Shown here: piece by piece, positions 53,722-63,217 of the stretch
Layout: every line of letters starts with the position of its first letter
How positions within the stretch are numbered: position 1 is the stretch's first letter
NCBI GenBank assembly: GCA_965215845.1
Contig: CBDCEL010000003.1
Span: forward strand, 124,001 to 188,000
Length of the DNA: 64,000 nucleotides
From: Aurantibacter_A sp965215845
GTDB lineage: Bacteria > Bacteroidota > Bacteroidia > Flavobacteriales > Flavobacteriaceae
Reading direction: 5' to 3'
The notes under the pieces: model-generated
Told to the model about the DNA's origin: nothing
The model's input: only the letters and a program-made list of their open reading frames with translations
Database searches by the model: none
Made by a program: the position numbers and the translations under genes

Positions 53722-56493
53722 TTGATTAAGAAAACGGTACCCCTATTTCTATTTTTTCTATGTGGTTACATACTTTTTGCACAGGAGGAAACTAAAATTT
53801 CTGTTTCCTTCGAGGATTCTCCGACGGAGGAAGTCCTGCTCGCGCTTGAAGAAGTCACACCTTATCGTTTTTATTTTGTAGATGATTGGTTGGATGGCAA
53901 GTCGTTCAGAGGAACTTTTCAGGACGAATCAATAGAAGTAGTTCTCAATACCATATTTAAGGCAACCCAGCTCAACTATTTCATTCTTGATCAGGAAAAA
54001 ATAATACTTACCCAGAACAATATTATCTATGATGAATTGCCCAAAGGATTTTTTGGCAAAAAGGTAAAAGAAGATGCCGTAGCTACGGTGGTACAAGAAA
54101 ACAATCAGGCTCCCGTATTTTTTCCCGAGGAAAAGGAACCCGAAAAACTGGCAATTGAAACCGTTCGTATAGGTAAGGCCAGTATTGAAGGACAACAATC
54201 TTCGTATCGACTTTCCGGTTACGTTCTGAGCGAGAAGTCGGGTAGGCCAATTCCCAATCTATCACTGATCGTGAAAAACCGAAAGATCGGAGCGGTTACC
54301 GACTCATTGGGATATTACGAAATCGATCTTCCCCCTGGATTGAATGTATTGGAGACCAGGGCCTTGGGGATAGAGGGAAAGCAAAAAAAAGTCATTATCT
54401 ATAACAATGGCCAATTGGATTTCAACCTCAGGGAACGGATCATGCAACTTGAAGAAGTTGTTGTCCAGGCCGACCAAAAAGAGAATGTTGAGGATGAAAT
54501 GACCGGTACGGAGACGATCGATGCCGAAGAAAGTAAGGATATCCCCTTGGTATTGGGCGAACGCAACATTTTGGCGGTTGCAGAAAAACTTCCAGGAATC
54601 ACGAATGCTGGCGAAGGTGCCACGGGATTGAATGTAAGGGGCGGTAAAACGGACCAAAACCTTATTTTAATGGATGATGCCGTAATCTACAACCCGACCC
54701 ATTTCTTTGGTATTTTTCAAGCGTTGAATCCATATGTGACGAAAGAGGTTGATATTTATAAGGGAAATATTCCTGTGGAGTTTGGTGGGCGCCTTTCCTC
54801 CGTATTTGATATATCCACAGTTGATGGAAATACTGAAGAATTGGCAGGTGAAGCTTCAATCGGACCGGTAACCAGTAATATCGCCTTGCAGATTCCGATA
54901 AAAAAGGAGGTCTCATCATTGACCTTAGGTGGTCGCGGCGCTTATTCGGATTGGATATTGCGTTCGCTTGAGGATGAAAACCTCAAGAATAGCGAGGCTT
55001 CGTTTTATGACGGCATTGCCACCTATACACACAAAATCAATGAAAAAAATGATCTAAAGGCGACGGCCTATTATAGTAAGGACGTCTTCAGCATAACTTC
55101 CGACTCCCTACACCGGTATAGCAATCGAGCCTTTTCGATGGATTGGAGACACCAGTTTAACGAGAAACATAACGGACATCTCATTTTGGCCAATAGCAGG
55201 TATGGCTTTGGGGTAGATTATGATGGACCCTCGAATACCGACTTTGATTTGAAATATAGCATCAATGAATCTGAGTTGAAATTAAGGTTCAATTATCGGC
55301 CAGATTCATTGCATAGTATCGATTATGGGGTTTCAGGCAAGCTCTATAGCGTTAAACCCGGTTCAATTGAACCGACCGGAACCGAATCCATTATCAATCC
55401 ACTTGATATTCCGAAGGAGAAGGGCCTTGAGGCAGCGGTTTTTCTGGGGGATAATTTTAGAATCTCAGAAAAGCTTAGTGTGAACGCCGGCCTCAGATAT
55501 TCGATCTTTGCAGCCCTTGGCGAATCTGAACAACGCAATTATGCGGAAGGGGAGCCCCGCAACCAAAATACGTTTACGGGTACGACCGGTTATGGGAAAA
55601 ATGAGATTATCGAAACTTACGGAGGTCCTGAGGTCAGGGTATCGGCCCGATATCTCTTGACTCCCAGCTTTTCCTTCAAGGCCAGTTATAATAATATGTA
55701 CCAGTACATTCATACGTTGAGCAACACAACCACGGTTTCACCGATCGATACCTGGAAACTTAGTGATTCGAACATCAAACCCCAACGCGGCCATCAATAT
55801 GCGGCCGGTTTGTACAAGAATTTTGAAGATGACAATTATGAGGTGAGCGTTGAAGGGTTTTATAAGACCGCGGATGACATACTTGATTTCAAAACCGGGG
55901 CCCAGCTGTTGCTGAACGAGCAAGTAGAGACCGAGGTAATTCAAGGAGAGGGTAGGGCTTATGGTGTGGAGTTCTTGTTGCGAAAAAACAGGGGAAGACT
56001 GAATGGCTGGCTGGGCTATACCTATTCAAGGTCGGAGATTAAATTTGACGGTCCGTTTGCCGAGGAACGCATCAATGATGGTGCGTATTTTCCCTCGAAT
56101 TATGATAAACCGCATGATGTAAGTTTGGTTGCGAACTATAAATTCACAAGACGTTACAGCGCTTCGCTCAATTTTTCATACCAGACGGGCAGGCCCGTAA
56201 CCTATCCGATAGGGCAGTTCAATTTCAATAATTCCGAATACGTTTTTTACAGCGATCGCAATGCATTTAGAATACCCGATTACTATAGGCTTGACCTCGG
56301 GGTGAATATTGAGGGCAACCATAAGATCAAGAAATTCGCACATAGCTTTTGGAACATTTCGATATATAACGTTCTTGGCAGGGCCAATCCGTATTCAGTG
56401 TTCTTTGTATCGGACGAGGGAGAGGTAAAGGCATTTAAAAGCTCGATTTTTGCTGTACCGATTCCCTCTATCAGTTATAATTTTAAATTTTAA
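53722..56493 (+). CDS. STN-domain TonB-dependent receptor, copy 1
   Basis: A 923-residue outer-membrane receptor. TTG at 53722 is the best start because it gives the charged lead of the signal peptide (IKKTVPLFLFFLCGYILFAQ). The order is STN (about 25-105), carboxypeptidase-like domain (about 163-235), a plug with GLNVRGGKTDQNLILMDD, and a barrel ending SISYNFKF. It is not of the SusC type (no SusC plug signature). It is followed by a DUF4249 lipoprotein (11 bases) and an MG2-like gene. The copy at 60432 is a close paralogue with near-identical barrel ends. The cargo is unknown, and no sigma/FecR pair is adjacent. Confidence 0.93.
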   Translation: MIKKTVPLFLFFLCGYILFAQEETKISVSFEDSPTEEVLLALEEVTPYRFYFVDDWLDGKSFRGTFQDESIEVVLNTIFKATQLNYFILDQEKIILTQNNIIYDELPKGFFGKKVKEDAVATVVQENNQAPVFFPEEKEPEKLAIETVRIGKASIEGQQSSYRLSGYVLSEKSGRPIPNLSLIVKNRKIGAVTDSLGYYEIDLPPGLNVLETRALGIEGKQKKVIIYNNGQLDFNLRERIMQLEEVVVQADQKENVEDEMTGTETIDAEESKDIPLVLGERNILAVAEKLPGITNAGEGATGLNVRGGKTDQNLILMDDAVIYNPTHFFGIFQALNPYVTKEVDIYKGNIPVEFGGRLSSVFDISTVDGNTEELAGEASIGPVTSNIALQIPIKKEVSSLTLGGRGAYSDWILRSLEDENLKNSEASFYDGIATYTHKINEKNDLKATAYYSKDVFSITSDSLHRYSNRAFSMDWRHQFNEKHNGHLILANSRYGFGVDYDGPSNTDFDLKYSINESELKLRFNYRPDSLHSIDYGVSGKLYSVKPGSIEPTGTESIINPLDIPKEKGLEAAVFLGDNFRISEKLSVNAGLRYSIFAALGESEQRNYAEGEPRNQNTFTGTTGYGKNEIIETYGGPEVRVSARYLLTPSFSFKASYNNMYQYIHTLSNTTTVSPIDTWKLSDSNIKPQRGHQYAAGLYKNFEDDNYEVSVEGFYKTADDILDFKTGAQLLLNEQVETEVIQGEGRAYGVEFLLRKNRGRLNGWLGYTYSRSEIKFDGPFAEERINDGAYFPSNYDKPHDVSLVANYKFTRRYSASLNFSYQTGRPVTYPIGQFNFNNSEYVFYSDRNAFRIPDYYRLDLGVNIEGNHKIKKFAHSFWNISIYNVLGRANPYSVFFVSDEGEVKAFKSSIFAVPIPSISYNFKF

Positions 56494-56504
56494 AAACTAG
56501 TGGA

Positions 56505-57779
56505 TTGAAGAATAATCGCTTCATACAAATTGTTGTTCAAAATTGGGTTTTGCCCATTATGTCCTTTGTGGTTTTCATACAGGGCTGCGTTGAACCTTTT
56601 GATCCCGTGACCGTGGATTTTCAGAGGGGGGTCGTCATTGAGGCGACCTTGACCAATGAATTGAAACAACATGAGGTGTTTTTGTCAAAGGTGTACAGTT
56701 TCGAAAAGGATTCCGTCACCACAATAAACGATGCCAGTGTAATGATAATGGATGTTCAAGGAAATGAATATGGGTTTAGTGAGGTTGAAGACGGTCGCTA
56801 TCTGTCGAATAGTGAGTTTGCCGCCCAAAAAGGAGTAGGCTACACCTTGGTCATCAATACCATAGGCGGGCGCACCTATCGCTCGACGGTTGAAAGCTTT
56901 GAAGATGAGGCCGAGATTACAGCTGTTTATGCGGAACGCGGAACCAATTCACTAGGCAAAGACGGCATTAACATATACGTTGATGGAAATGCTTCTACGG
57001 GCAACGCTCAATATTTTAGGTATACATATGAGGAAACCTATAAGATAATCGCCCCTAAATACATAAATCTTGATTTTAAGCAGGATAATTTTGACCCTTG
57101 CGCACCGATAACTTCTTTCAACTTCAGGATCGAGCCCAGGGAAGAGGAACAGCGTGTTTGCTATGGAAGTCAAAAATCGGACAATATCGTTCAAACGAGC
57201 ACATTGGGTCTTGCGGCAAACAGTATTGCAAGATTTCCGGTCAGGTTCATCCCTTCCGACGACTATATTTTGGCCAACCGATATAGCATTCTGGTGAAGC
57301 AAAATGTACAATCGGTCGACGCACATAGTTACTACAATAAACTAAACGAGTTTTCGACCTCCGAAAGTGTATTTACCGATGTACAGCCCGGGTTTTTAGA
57401 AGGAAACATAAGGGCTGATGACGAAAAGGCCGAGGCCGTTATCGGGTACTTTGAGGTAACATCGGTATCCTCTGCCAGATTGTTTTTTAATTACAGCGAT
57501 TTTTTTAACGATGAAGATCTGCCCGACTACCCGATAGATTGTGACAATAACTTCTTTAGGCCGCAAATCGTGGAAATGGTAAGTTGCGATGTATCGAGTT
57601 TTCCACATTGTTCAGAACGTTCCATTTACGAAATGGTCAACGAAGGTTCGATTGCCTATTGGAATGAAATTGATGAGAACCTTGGCTGCGATGGAGGGCC
57701 ATACATCGCAATGCCGAGGGCCTGTGGTGATTGTACCCAATTGGGTAGTAACGTAGTACCCGATTTTTGGATTGAATGA
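56505..57779 (+). CDS. DUF4249 family lipoprotein, partner of receptor copy 1
   Basis: A 424-residue lipoprotein, lipobox IQGC (Cys about 28). TTG at 56505 is preferred, since the first ATG (56559) would leave too short a signal. The mature start VEPFDPVTVDFQRGVVIEATLTNELK is typical of DUF4249, and late Cys pairs (CDNN, CDGG, CGDC) may form disulfides. DUF4249 proteins accompany this receptor type in Bacteroidota and probably act as its surface partner, as SusD does for SusC. It overlaps the next gene by 4 bases. Confidence 0.88.
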   Translation: MKNNRFIQIVVQNWVLPIMSFVVFIQGCVEPFDPVTVDFQRGVVIEATLTNELKQHEVFLSKVYSFEKDSVTTINDASVMIMDVQGNEYGFSEVEDGRYLSNSEFAAQKGVGYTLVINTIGGRTYRSTVESFEDEAEITAVYAERGTNSLGKDGINIYVDGNASTGNAQYFRYTYEETYKIIAPKYINLDFKQDNFDPCAPITSFNFRIEPREEEQRVCYGSQKSDNIVQTSTLGLAANSIARFPVRFIPSDDYILANRYSILVKQNVQSVDAHSYYNKLNEFSTSESVFTDVQPGFLEGNIRADDEKAEAVIGYFEVTSVSSARLFFNYSDFFNDEDLPDYPIDCDNNFFRPQIVEMVSCDVSSFPHCSERSIYEMVNEGSIAYWNEIDENLGCDGGPYIAMPRACGDCTQLGSNVVPDFWIE

Positions 57780-59551
57780 AAAGAGAAATGAGCAAGAAGT
57801 ATTTATTTACCTTCCTTTTTTTGTTTATAGTGGTAAGCCTTACCAATAACTTATCGGCCCAGAAAATGGATAGGGCACGATACGAGGGCAGGGATGCAGA
57901 AAAGGTTTATGTGAGCCATAATACATCCTTACTTTTTGCTGGGGAATATTTATACTATAGCGTTTATTGCCTTAATGATAAGACCAAACAACCCAGTGAG
58001 ATCAGTACGCTGGCCTATGTGCTTTTGATAGCCGAAAATGGCAGCAAGATTTTCGAGCATAAAATCAGACTGGAAAACAGTGTCGGACAAGGTGACTTTT
58101 TTGTTTCGACCTCGGTACCTTCCGGAAATTACAAACTGGTGGCATACACCAAATGGATGCGCAATGGGGATCCAGACCTGTTCTTTCAAGATGACATCAC
58201 CATTTTAAATCCGTATCGGGCAGATCAGCGTGTCTTTTTAGGCGAAGGAATTCCAAAAAGCGAATCAGTGGCGTCTGATCGCAAAACCCAAATTGAGAGT
58301 GACAAGCGTTTCGTAATCGAAACCGATAAGAAAGTATATGCCAAAAGGGCCAAGGTGACCCTTAATATCAAAAACTTCCGTGGACCGTCAAGATTTGGCA
58401 CCTATTCACTTTCAGTTAGGAGAACATCGAATCTTGATAACAAGTTTGAGAGATTAAGCTCGACAGATTTCATTGACTTGCATGCAAAAAAGACCGAAGG
58501 TAAGTTGGCAAAATACTACGATATCGAATTCTTGCCTGAAGAAATCGGTGAACGTCTGATAGGTAAGGTAGTTCCAAAGGAGTCCACTTCGAATCTAGAA
58601 AACAATATGGTTGTCGTGTCCATACCCGGTGAGGATTTTCAGTTAAAAGCGGCTCTCACCAATGATGAAGGGGATTTTTTCATTGATGTATTTGAAAATT
58701 ATACGCAACCCATGGCGATTGTTCAATTGCTCGAAGGTGATCGCAATGCCTATGAATTGAAAATGATGGAAGATCCCCCGTTGGTTTTGAATGATCTTGA
58801 TTTCCGGAGTTTTCAAATCGACTCAACCTTGAAAAACGAAATTTTGGAAAGAAGTATCCATAATCAGGTCGAAAATGGATTCTATCAAGTTCGACCGGAT
58901 ACCCTCAAGACCAGTGAACCGCATGATCCCTATTGGGGCGGGGAAGTTGAAAAATACGAGCTCGACGACTTTACAAGGTTTCCGACCCTGTTGGAGACTA
59001 TGGTCGAAATATTGCCTTATGCTTCGATTCGTCGCGATGGCCCCGATAACTTTGTTTTTAATGTGCGTTTATTTGAGAATTACGAAGGACCCCAACAAAA
59101 TGCCCTGGTATTTATTGACGGAATGCTCGTCGCCGATTATAATGAAATCATCGAATTCGACTCAAAATTGATAAAATCCATTTCAATACTTCGTGATAAG
59201 TTCGAGCTTGCTGGCAGACGGTATCGTGGAATGATCAATATCGAAACCTTGACCCAAGACTATTTTGAAGTTGCGGAAGGAGATCAACTGATAAAGATCG
59301 ACATCGGTCTTCCAGACATCAAGAAAAAATATTTTAGGCAAAATTATTCAGTGGATAAAGAATCTTCCGATCAACGCATACCTGATTACCGTCATCAACT
59401 ATTATGGGAACCGCGTATCGATTTCAATGGTAAAGAAGCGACGTTTGAATGCTACACTTCTGATGTGACAGGGGAATACGAAATTCTGTTGGACGGCTTT
59501 TCAATATTTGGAAAACCAATTTCTTTACGTAAGACCATATTAGTGGAATAA
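57776..59551 (+). CDS. Secreted MG2-like (macroglobulin-type) protein of the receptor operon
   Basis: A 591-residue exported protein (signal ends near NNLSAQ). Residues about 40-150 look like a macroglobulin MG2-type beta sandwich (YVSHNTSLLFAGEYLYYSVY, PSGNYKLVAYTKWM), and later segments are further beta domains. Many Bacteroidota relatives are longer and carry a plug domain; a short plug-like region appears near 430-500 (FINVRLF-type strands, NALVFIDGMLVADYNEI). Lack of a barrel fits a periplasmic or surface role with receptor copy 1. Function is unknown. Confidence 0.75.
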   Translation: MKREMSKKYLFTFLFLFIVVSLTNNLSAQKMDRARYEGRDAEKVYVSHNTSLLFAGEYLYYSVYCLNDKTKQPSEISTLAYVLLIAENGSKIFEHKIRLENSVGQGDFFVSTSVPSGNYKLVAYTKWMRNGDPDLFFQDDITILNPYRADQRVFLGEGIPKSESVASDRKTQIESDKRFVIETDKKVYAKRAKVTLNIKNFRGPSRFGTYSLSVRRTSNLDNKFERLSSTDFIDLHAKKTEGKLAKYYDIEFLPEEIGERLIGKVVPKESTSNLENNMVVVSIPGEDFQLKAALTNDEGDFFIDVFENYTQPMAIVQLLEGDRNAYELKMMEDPPLVLNDLDFRSFQIDSTLKNEILERSIHNQVENGFYQVRPDTLKTSEPHDPYWGGEVEKYELDDFTRFPTLLETMVEILPYASIRRDGPDNFVFNVRLFENYEGPQQNALVFIDGMLVADYNEIIEFDSKLIKSISILRDKFELAGRRYRGMINIETLTQDYFEVAEGDQLIKIDIGLPDIKKKYFRQNYSVDKESSDQRIPDYRHQLLWEPRIDFNGKEATFECYTSDVTGEYEILLDGFSIFGKPISLRKTILVE

Positions 59552-59682
59552 GAGTTGCCAACAGCCTCGAAAACGTTTATATTTAATCGACTGTGAATTC
59601 GTAACGGGTTCCAGAAAATCTTTCAGCGATTAATTTTTGCAATAAAATAGAGGGTGCGGCAATCATTGAGTTAGTAGAGCGT

Positions 59683-60435
59683 TTGGCGGCCAAGCTAGAC
59701 CTCAACTCTTTTTGCATGGGAATTGTTCCCATGTTGTTGTTCTCTTTCAATCCGGTTTTGATTTGTTCACAAACCAACACTGCCTCCCAAGAAGACCATT
59801 ACAGGTGGTTCGACCAAACAATAGGTGTCGAAAACTCAGGATTGTTCAATGGAACCATATACAAAGAAGAACATGCAATGTCAGATGATGGGCAGAAGTT
59901 CTTTTTTTCGAACACATTTTTATCGGGAGCCATTGATTATGACGAACAGAGCTATTATGACGTTCCAATGAAATACGACTTATTTGAAGATCGGGTCATC
60001 ATTAAGCTGAACAACGAATTATTGTTGGACAAGGACAAAATCGATCGCTTCTCCATTGCCGATCATAATTTTGAAAAGATGAATTTCGTAACCGAAGATG
60101 GAAATCAAAAAAATGGCTTTTTTGAGAGACTTATGGCCAACCAACATTTTGATTTAATCAAAAAACACAAGAAAGACGATCGAAAGAAGATGGGTGAAAG
60201 AACGGTGTATTATGAGTTCGTCGACAAAAACGAATATTACCTCCTATATGAAAATAAGTACTTTACGGTTGAAAGAAGGTCGGATATTATCAAGATATTT
60301 CCTGACTATTCGGGTGAGATCAAAAAGCGCTTTCCAAAATCCCGTTCGAGATCGAACAGGGAGGATTACTTGGTGGAGCTATTGAATGAGGTTGAGCGTC
60401 TTATTTCCAAAGAAGATAATAAGACCGGAAAATGA
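59683..60435 (+). CDS. Secreted protein of unknown function preceding receptor copy 2
   Basis: A 250-residue protein. The start is uncertain: TTG at 59683 keeps a lysine before the hydrophobic stretch, while ATG at 59716 gives a short signal (FSFNPVLICSQ). The mature part is rich in charged residues with beta-type segments (FEDRVIIKLNNELLLD, NEYYLLYENKYFTVERR) and a basic tail. I do not recognise a family. Its stop overlaps the receptor ATG by 4 bases, so the two are co-translated and likely work together. No matching gene precedes receptor copy 1. Confidence 0.75.
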   Translation: MAAKLDLNSFCMGIVPMLLFSFNPVLICSQTNTASQEDHYRWFDQTIGVENSGLFNGTIYKEEHAMSDDGQKFFFSNTFLSGAIDYDEQSYYDVPMKYDLFEDRVIIKLNNELLLDKDKIDRFSIADHNFEKMNFVTEDGNQKNGFFERLMANQHFDLIKKHKKDDRKKMGERTVYYEFVDKNEYYLLYENKYFTVERRSDIIKIFPDYSGEIKKRFPKSRSRSNREDYLVELLNEVERLISKEDNKTGK

Positions 60436-63197
60436 AATATTTTCTTAAAATATTGATCTTTCTGAGTCTTCAATTGGCCCTATCCCAAGAAAACACCCAA
60501 AAAGTGTCCCTTTCGTTTGATAATTCGAATCTTGCCGAAGTGTTACAACTTCTCGAGAATAAGACCGATTATCGATTTTTTTATTTGGAAAAGTGGCTGG
60601 AAGGCAAGGTCGTGTCGGGTGATTTTAGCGATGCTCCCTTAAAACTGGTGCTCGATGAAATATTCGATCAAACTTTGATCAATTACTACATTACCGACGA
60701 TTATAGAATTATTTTGACTCAGAACACGGTAATCCACGACCGGTTTCCTGAGGATTTTTTTCCAAGGGACCAAGAACGATTGGCCATTGGCGCAGAAATG
60801 AATGATGAGGAAAAACTTGTTCCGGTTTTTTCGAATGTCGAAGAACCTATCGATGAAATCGCCACGGTACGCATAGGAAGGGAGGATAGGAACAGAAGAG
60901 AACGAAGTTTTAGAATAACCGGGGTAGCAAGAAACAAGGGCACGGGTGCACCAATACCCGAGATGGCCGTTACCGTCAAGGGAAAGAACATCGGAACCAC
61001 GACCAACGAAGCTGGATTTTACGGGTTGGAAGTACCGGTTGGTGAGAATGTCATTGAAACAAGCGCTCTTGGCATTGAAAGCTCGAAAACAAAGGTCATC
61101 GTTTTCAATAACGGAAGGTTGGACTTTGATTTGGACGAAGGCCTTGAAGTTTTGGATGAAGTCGTCGTAAAGGCCGATGCGACTAGAAATATCGAGCAGA
61201 CGGTCATGGGAGTGACGGAAGTCGAAATTGAAAAAATAAAAACGATTCCCCTGGTCTTGGGCGAACGCGACATGTTGAAGGTAGCGACTACAATGCCCGG
61301 TATTTCCACGGCAGGGGAGGGTGCGGCAGGATTCAACGTAAGGGGCGGTAGGAGTGATCAAAACCTGATATTATTGGATAACTCGGTCATCTACAATCCC
61401 ACTCACTTTTTTGGAATCTTTTCGGCCTTAAATCCATTTACCTCAAGCAACATCAATATTTATAAAGGGAATATTCCCGCTGAATTTGGCGGGAGACTGT
61501 CATCGGTTTTTGATGTAAAAACCAAAGACGGTAATGTTGAGAAGCTTAGCGGGGAGGCTTCCATTGGTCCGGTCACAGGAAACCTGATGTTGGAAACGCC
61601 CATTTTAAAAGATAGGTCATCTTTATTGATAGGGGCCCGTGCCACCTATTCGAGGTGGATATTGAGATCCCTAAAAGAGGAATCCCTAAAAAATAGTAGG
61701 GCGTCATTTTATGATGCCATTGCAAAGTATCACCACCGAATCAATGAAAACAACGATATTAGGGCAACGGGCTATTATAGTAGCGATGCCTTTAATGTAA
61801 CGGCTGATTCCCTTTTTGGCTACAGCAACCGATTGGCTTCTTTGGAATGGAGCCATAAATTCGATAATAAAAATAGGGCAAGTCTATTTCTGGCCAATAG
61901 CATTTACAAGTTCAACATACAGTTCGAGGAGAATTCGCCCGGAGATTTTGATTTAAGGTATAAAATCGATGAGACCGAGCTGAAACTTAAAATGAAATAC
62001 CTCCAAGGCAAGGGACATAATTTTGATTATGGTCTCTCAACCAAATTGTACAGTGTCAACCCTGGTACCCTTGAGCCCTTGGGACAGGAGTCAAATGTTG
62101 AGCCAAACACCATTTCATCAGAAAGAGGTTGGGAGTCTGCCCTGTTTGTCTCAGATGAGTACAAGCCGAATGAAAAACTGGCTTTAAATCTTGGGTTACG
62201 CTATTCTTTCTTTGCCGCCCTTGGTGAATCGTCACAGCGTATTTATGAAAATAACGCCCCAAAAAATCAAGAGACCTTACTTGAAACCCGGCAATTCGAA
62301 AAAAACGAGATTATTGAAACGTATGGTGGACTGGAGGCTCGGTTAGGGGCTAGGTACTATCTGGGCACGGATTTCTCGATTAAGGCCAGTTACAACAATA
62401 CGTTCCAATACATACATACCTTATCGAATAATACGACCGCCTCGCCCACCGATACCTGGAAACTCTCAGATTTAAATATAGAACCCCAACGGGCCAATCA
62501 GGTTTCGCTGGGATTTTACAAAAATCTAAATGATAACCTTTTTGAATTGAGCCTTGAAGGTTATTACAAAAAGACCAAGAACATACTCGATTATAAAATT
62601 GGCGCGGAGCTCCTCTTGAACGATGCGATCGAAACCGAAGTGCTTCAAGGAAAAGGTAAGGCATATGGAGTAGAGTTTCTAGCCAAAAAAAATGAGGGCA
62701 GGTTAAACGGGTGGCTGGGGTATACCTACTCTCGTTCGCTGGTCAAGTTCGAAAGCAGTTTCGATGGGGAAAGTATCAATAATGGCAAGTTTTTCCCCTC
62801 TAATTTTGACAAACCGCATGACATAAGTTTGGTGGCCAACTATCAACTTACCAAACGGTTCAGTTTTTCGACCAATTTTGTATATCAAACTGGTCGGCCG
62901 GTAACATTTCCGGTAGGCAGTTATGTGTACAAAGGCGAAGAATTTGTCTATTACAGCGATCGAAATAAATTTCGTATTCCCGATTACTATCGTCTAGATG
63001 TCAGTTTCAATGTCGAGGGAAACCATAAGATCAAGAAGTTCGCACACAGTTTTTGGAATATTTCAGTATATAATCTATTGGGAAGAAACAACCCTTATTC
63101 GGTCTTTTTCGTGACGGAAAACGGACAGGTGAAAGCCTATCAAAGTTCGATTTTCGCCGTCCCGATTCCCACAATAACGTATAATTTCAAGTTTTAG
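60432..63197 (+). CDS. STN-domain TonB-dependent receptor, copy 2
   Basis: A 921-residue paralogue of the receptor at 53722 with the same order: signal peptide (LQLALSQ), STN (LSFDNSNLAEVLQLLENKTD), carboxypeptidase-like domain, plug (FNVRGGRSDQNLILLDN) and barrel (ends TITYNFKF). The two proteins match best in the plug and last barrel strands (AHSFWNIS.YN.LGR.NPYSVFF). They differ most in the STN-to-plug linker, which fits a duplication followed by change in signalling or partner use. Confidence 0.93.
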   Translation: MKYFLKILIFLSLQLALSQENTQKVSLSFDNSNLAEVLQLLENKTDYRFFYLEKWLEGKVVSGDFSDAPLKLVLDEIFDQTLINYYITDDYRIILTQNTVIHDRFPEDFFPRDQERLAIGAEMNDEEKLVPVFSNVEEPIDEIATVRIGREDRNRRERSFRITGVARNKGTGAPIPEMAVTVKGKNIGTTTNEAGFYGLEVPVGENVIETSALGIESSKTKVIVFNNGRLDFDLDEGLEVLDEVVVKADATRNIEQTVMGVTEVEIEKIKTIPLVLGERDMLKVATTMPGISTAGEGAAGFNVRGGRSDQNLILLDNSVIYNPTHFFGIFSALNPFTSSNINIYKGNIPAEFGGRLSSVFDVKTKDGNVEKLSGEASIGPVTGNLMLETPILKDRSSLLIGARATYSRWILRSLKEESLKNSRASFYDAIAKYHHRINENNDIRATGYYSSDAFNVTADSLFGYSNRLASLEWSHKFDNKNRASLFLANSIYKFNIQFEENSPGDFDLRYKIDETELKLKMKYLQGKGHNFDYGLSTKLYSVNPGTLEPLGQESNVEPNTISSERGWESALFVSDEYKPNEKLALNLGLRYSFFAALGESSQRIYENNAPKNQETLLETRQFEKNEIIETYGGLEARLGARYYLGTDFSIKASYNNTFQYIHTLSNNTTASPTDTWKLSDLNIEPQRANQVSLGFYKNLNDNLFELSLEGYYKKTKNILDYKIGAELLLNDAIETEVLQGKGKAYGVEFLAKKNEGRLNGWLGYTYSRSLVKFESSFDGESINNGKFFPSNFDKPHDISLVANYQLTKRFSFSTNFVYQTGRPVTFPVGSYVYKGEEFVYYSDRNKFRIPDYYRLDVSFNVEGNHKIKKFAHSFWNISVYNLLGRNNPYSVFFVTENGQVKAYQSSIFAVPIPTITYNFKF

Positions 63198-63217
63198 GAC
63201 AATCGAAGTACCCCAGT

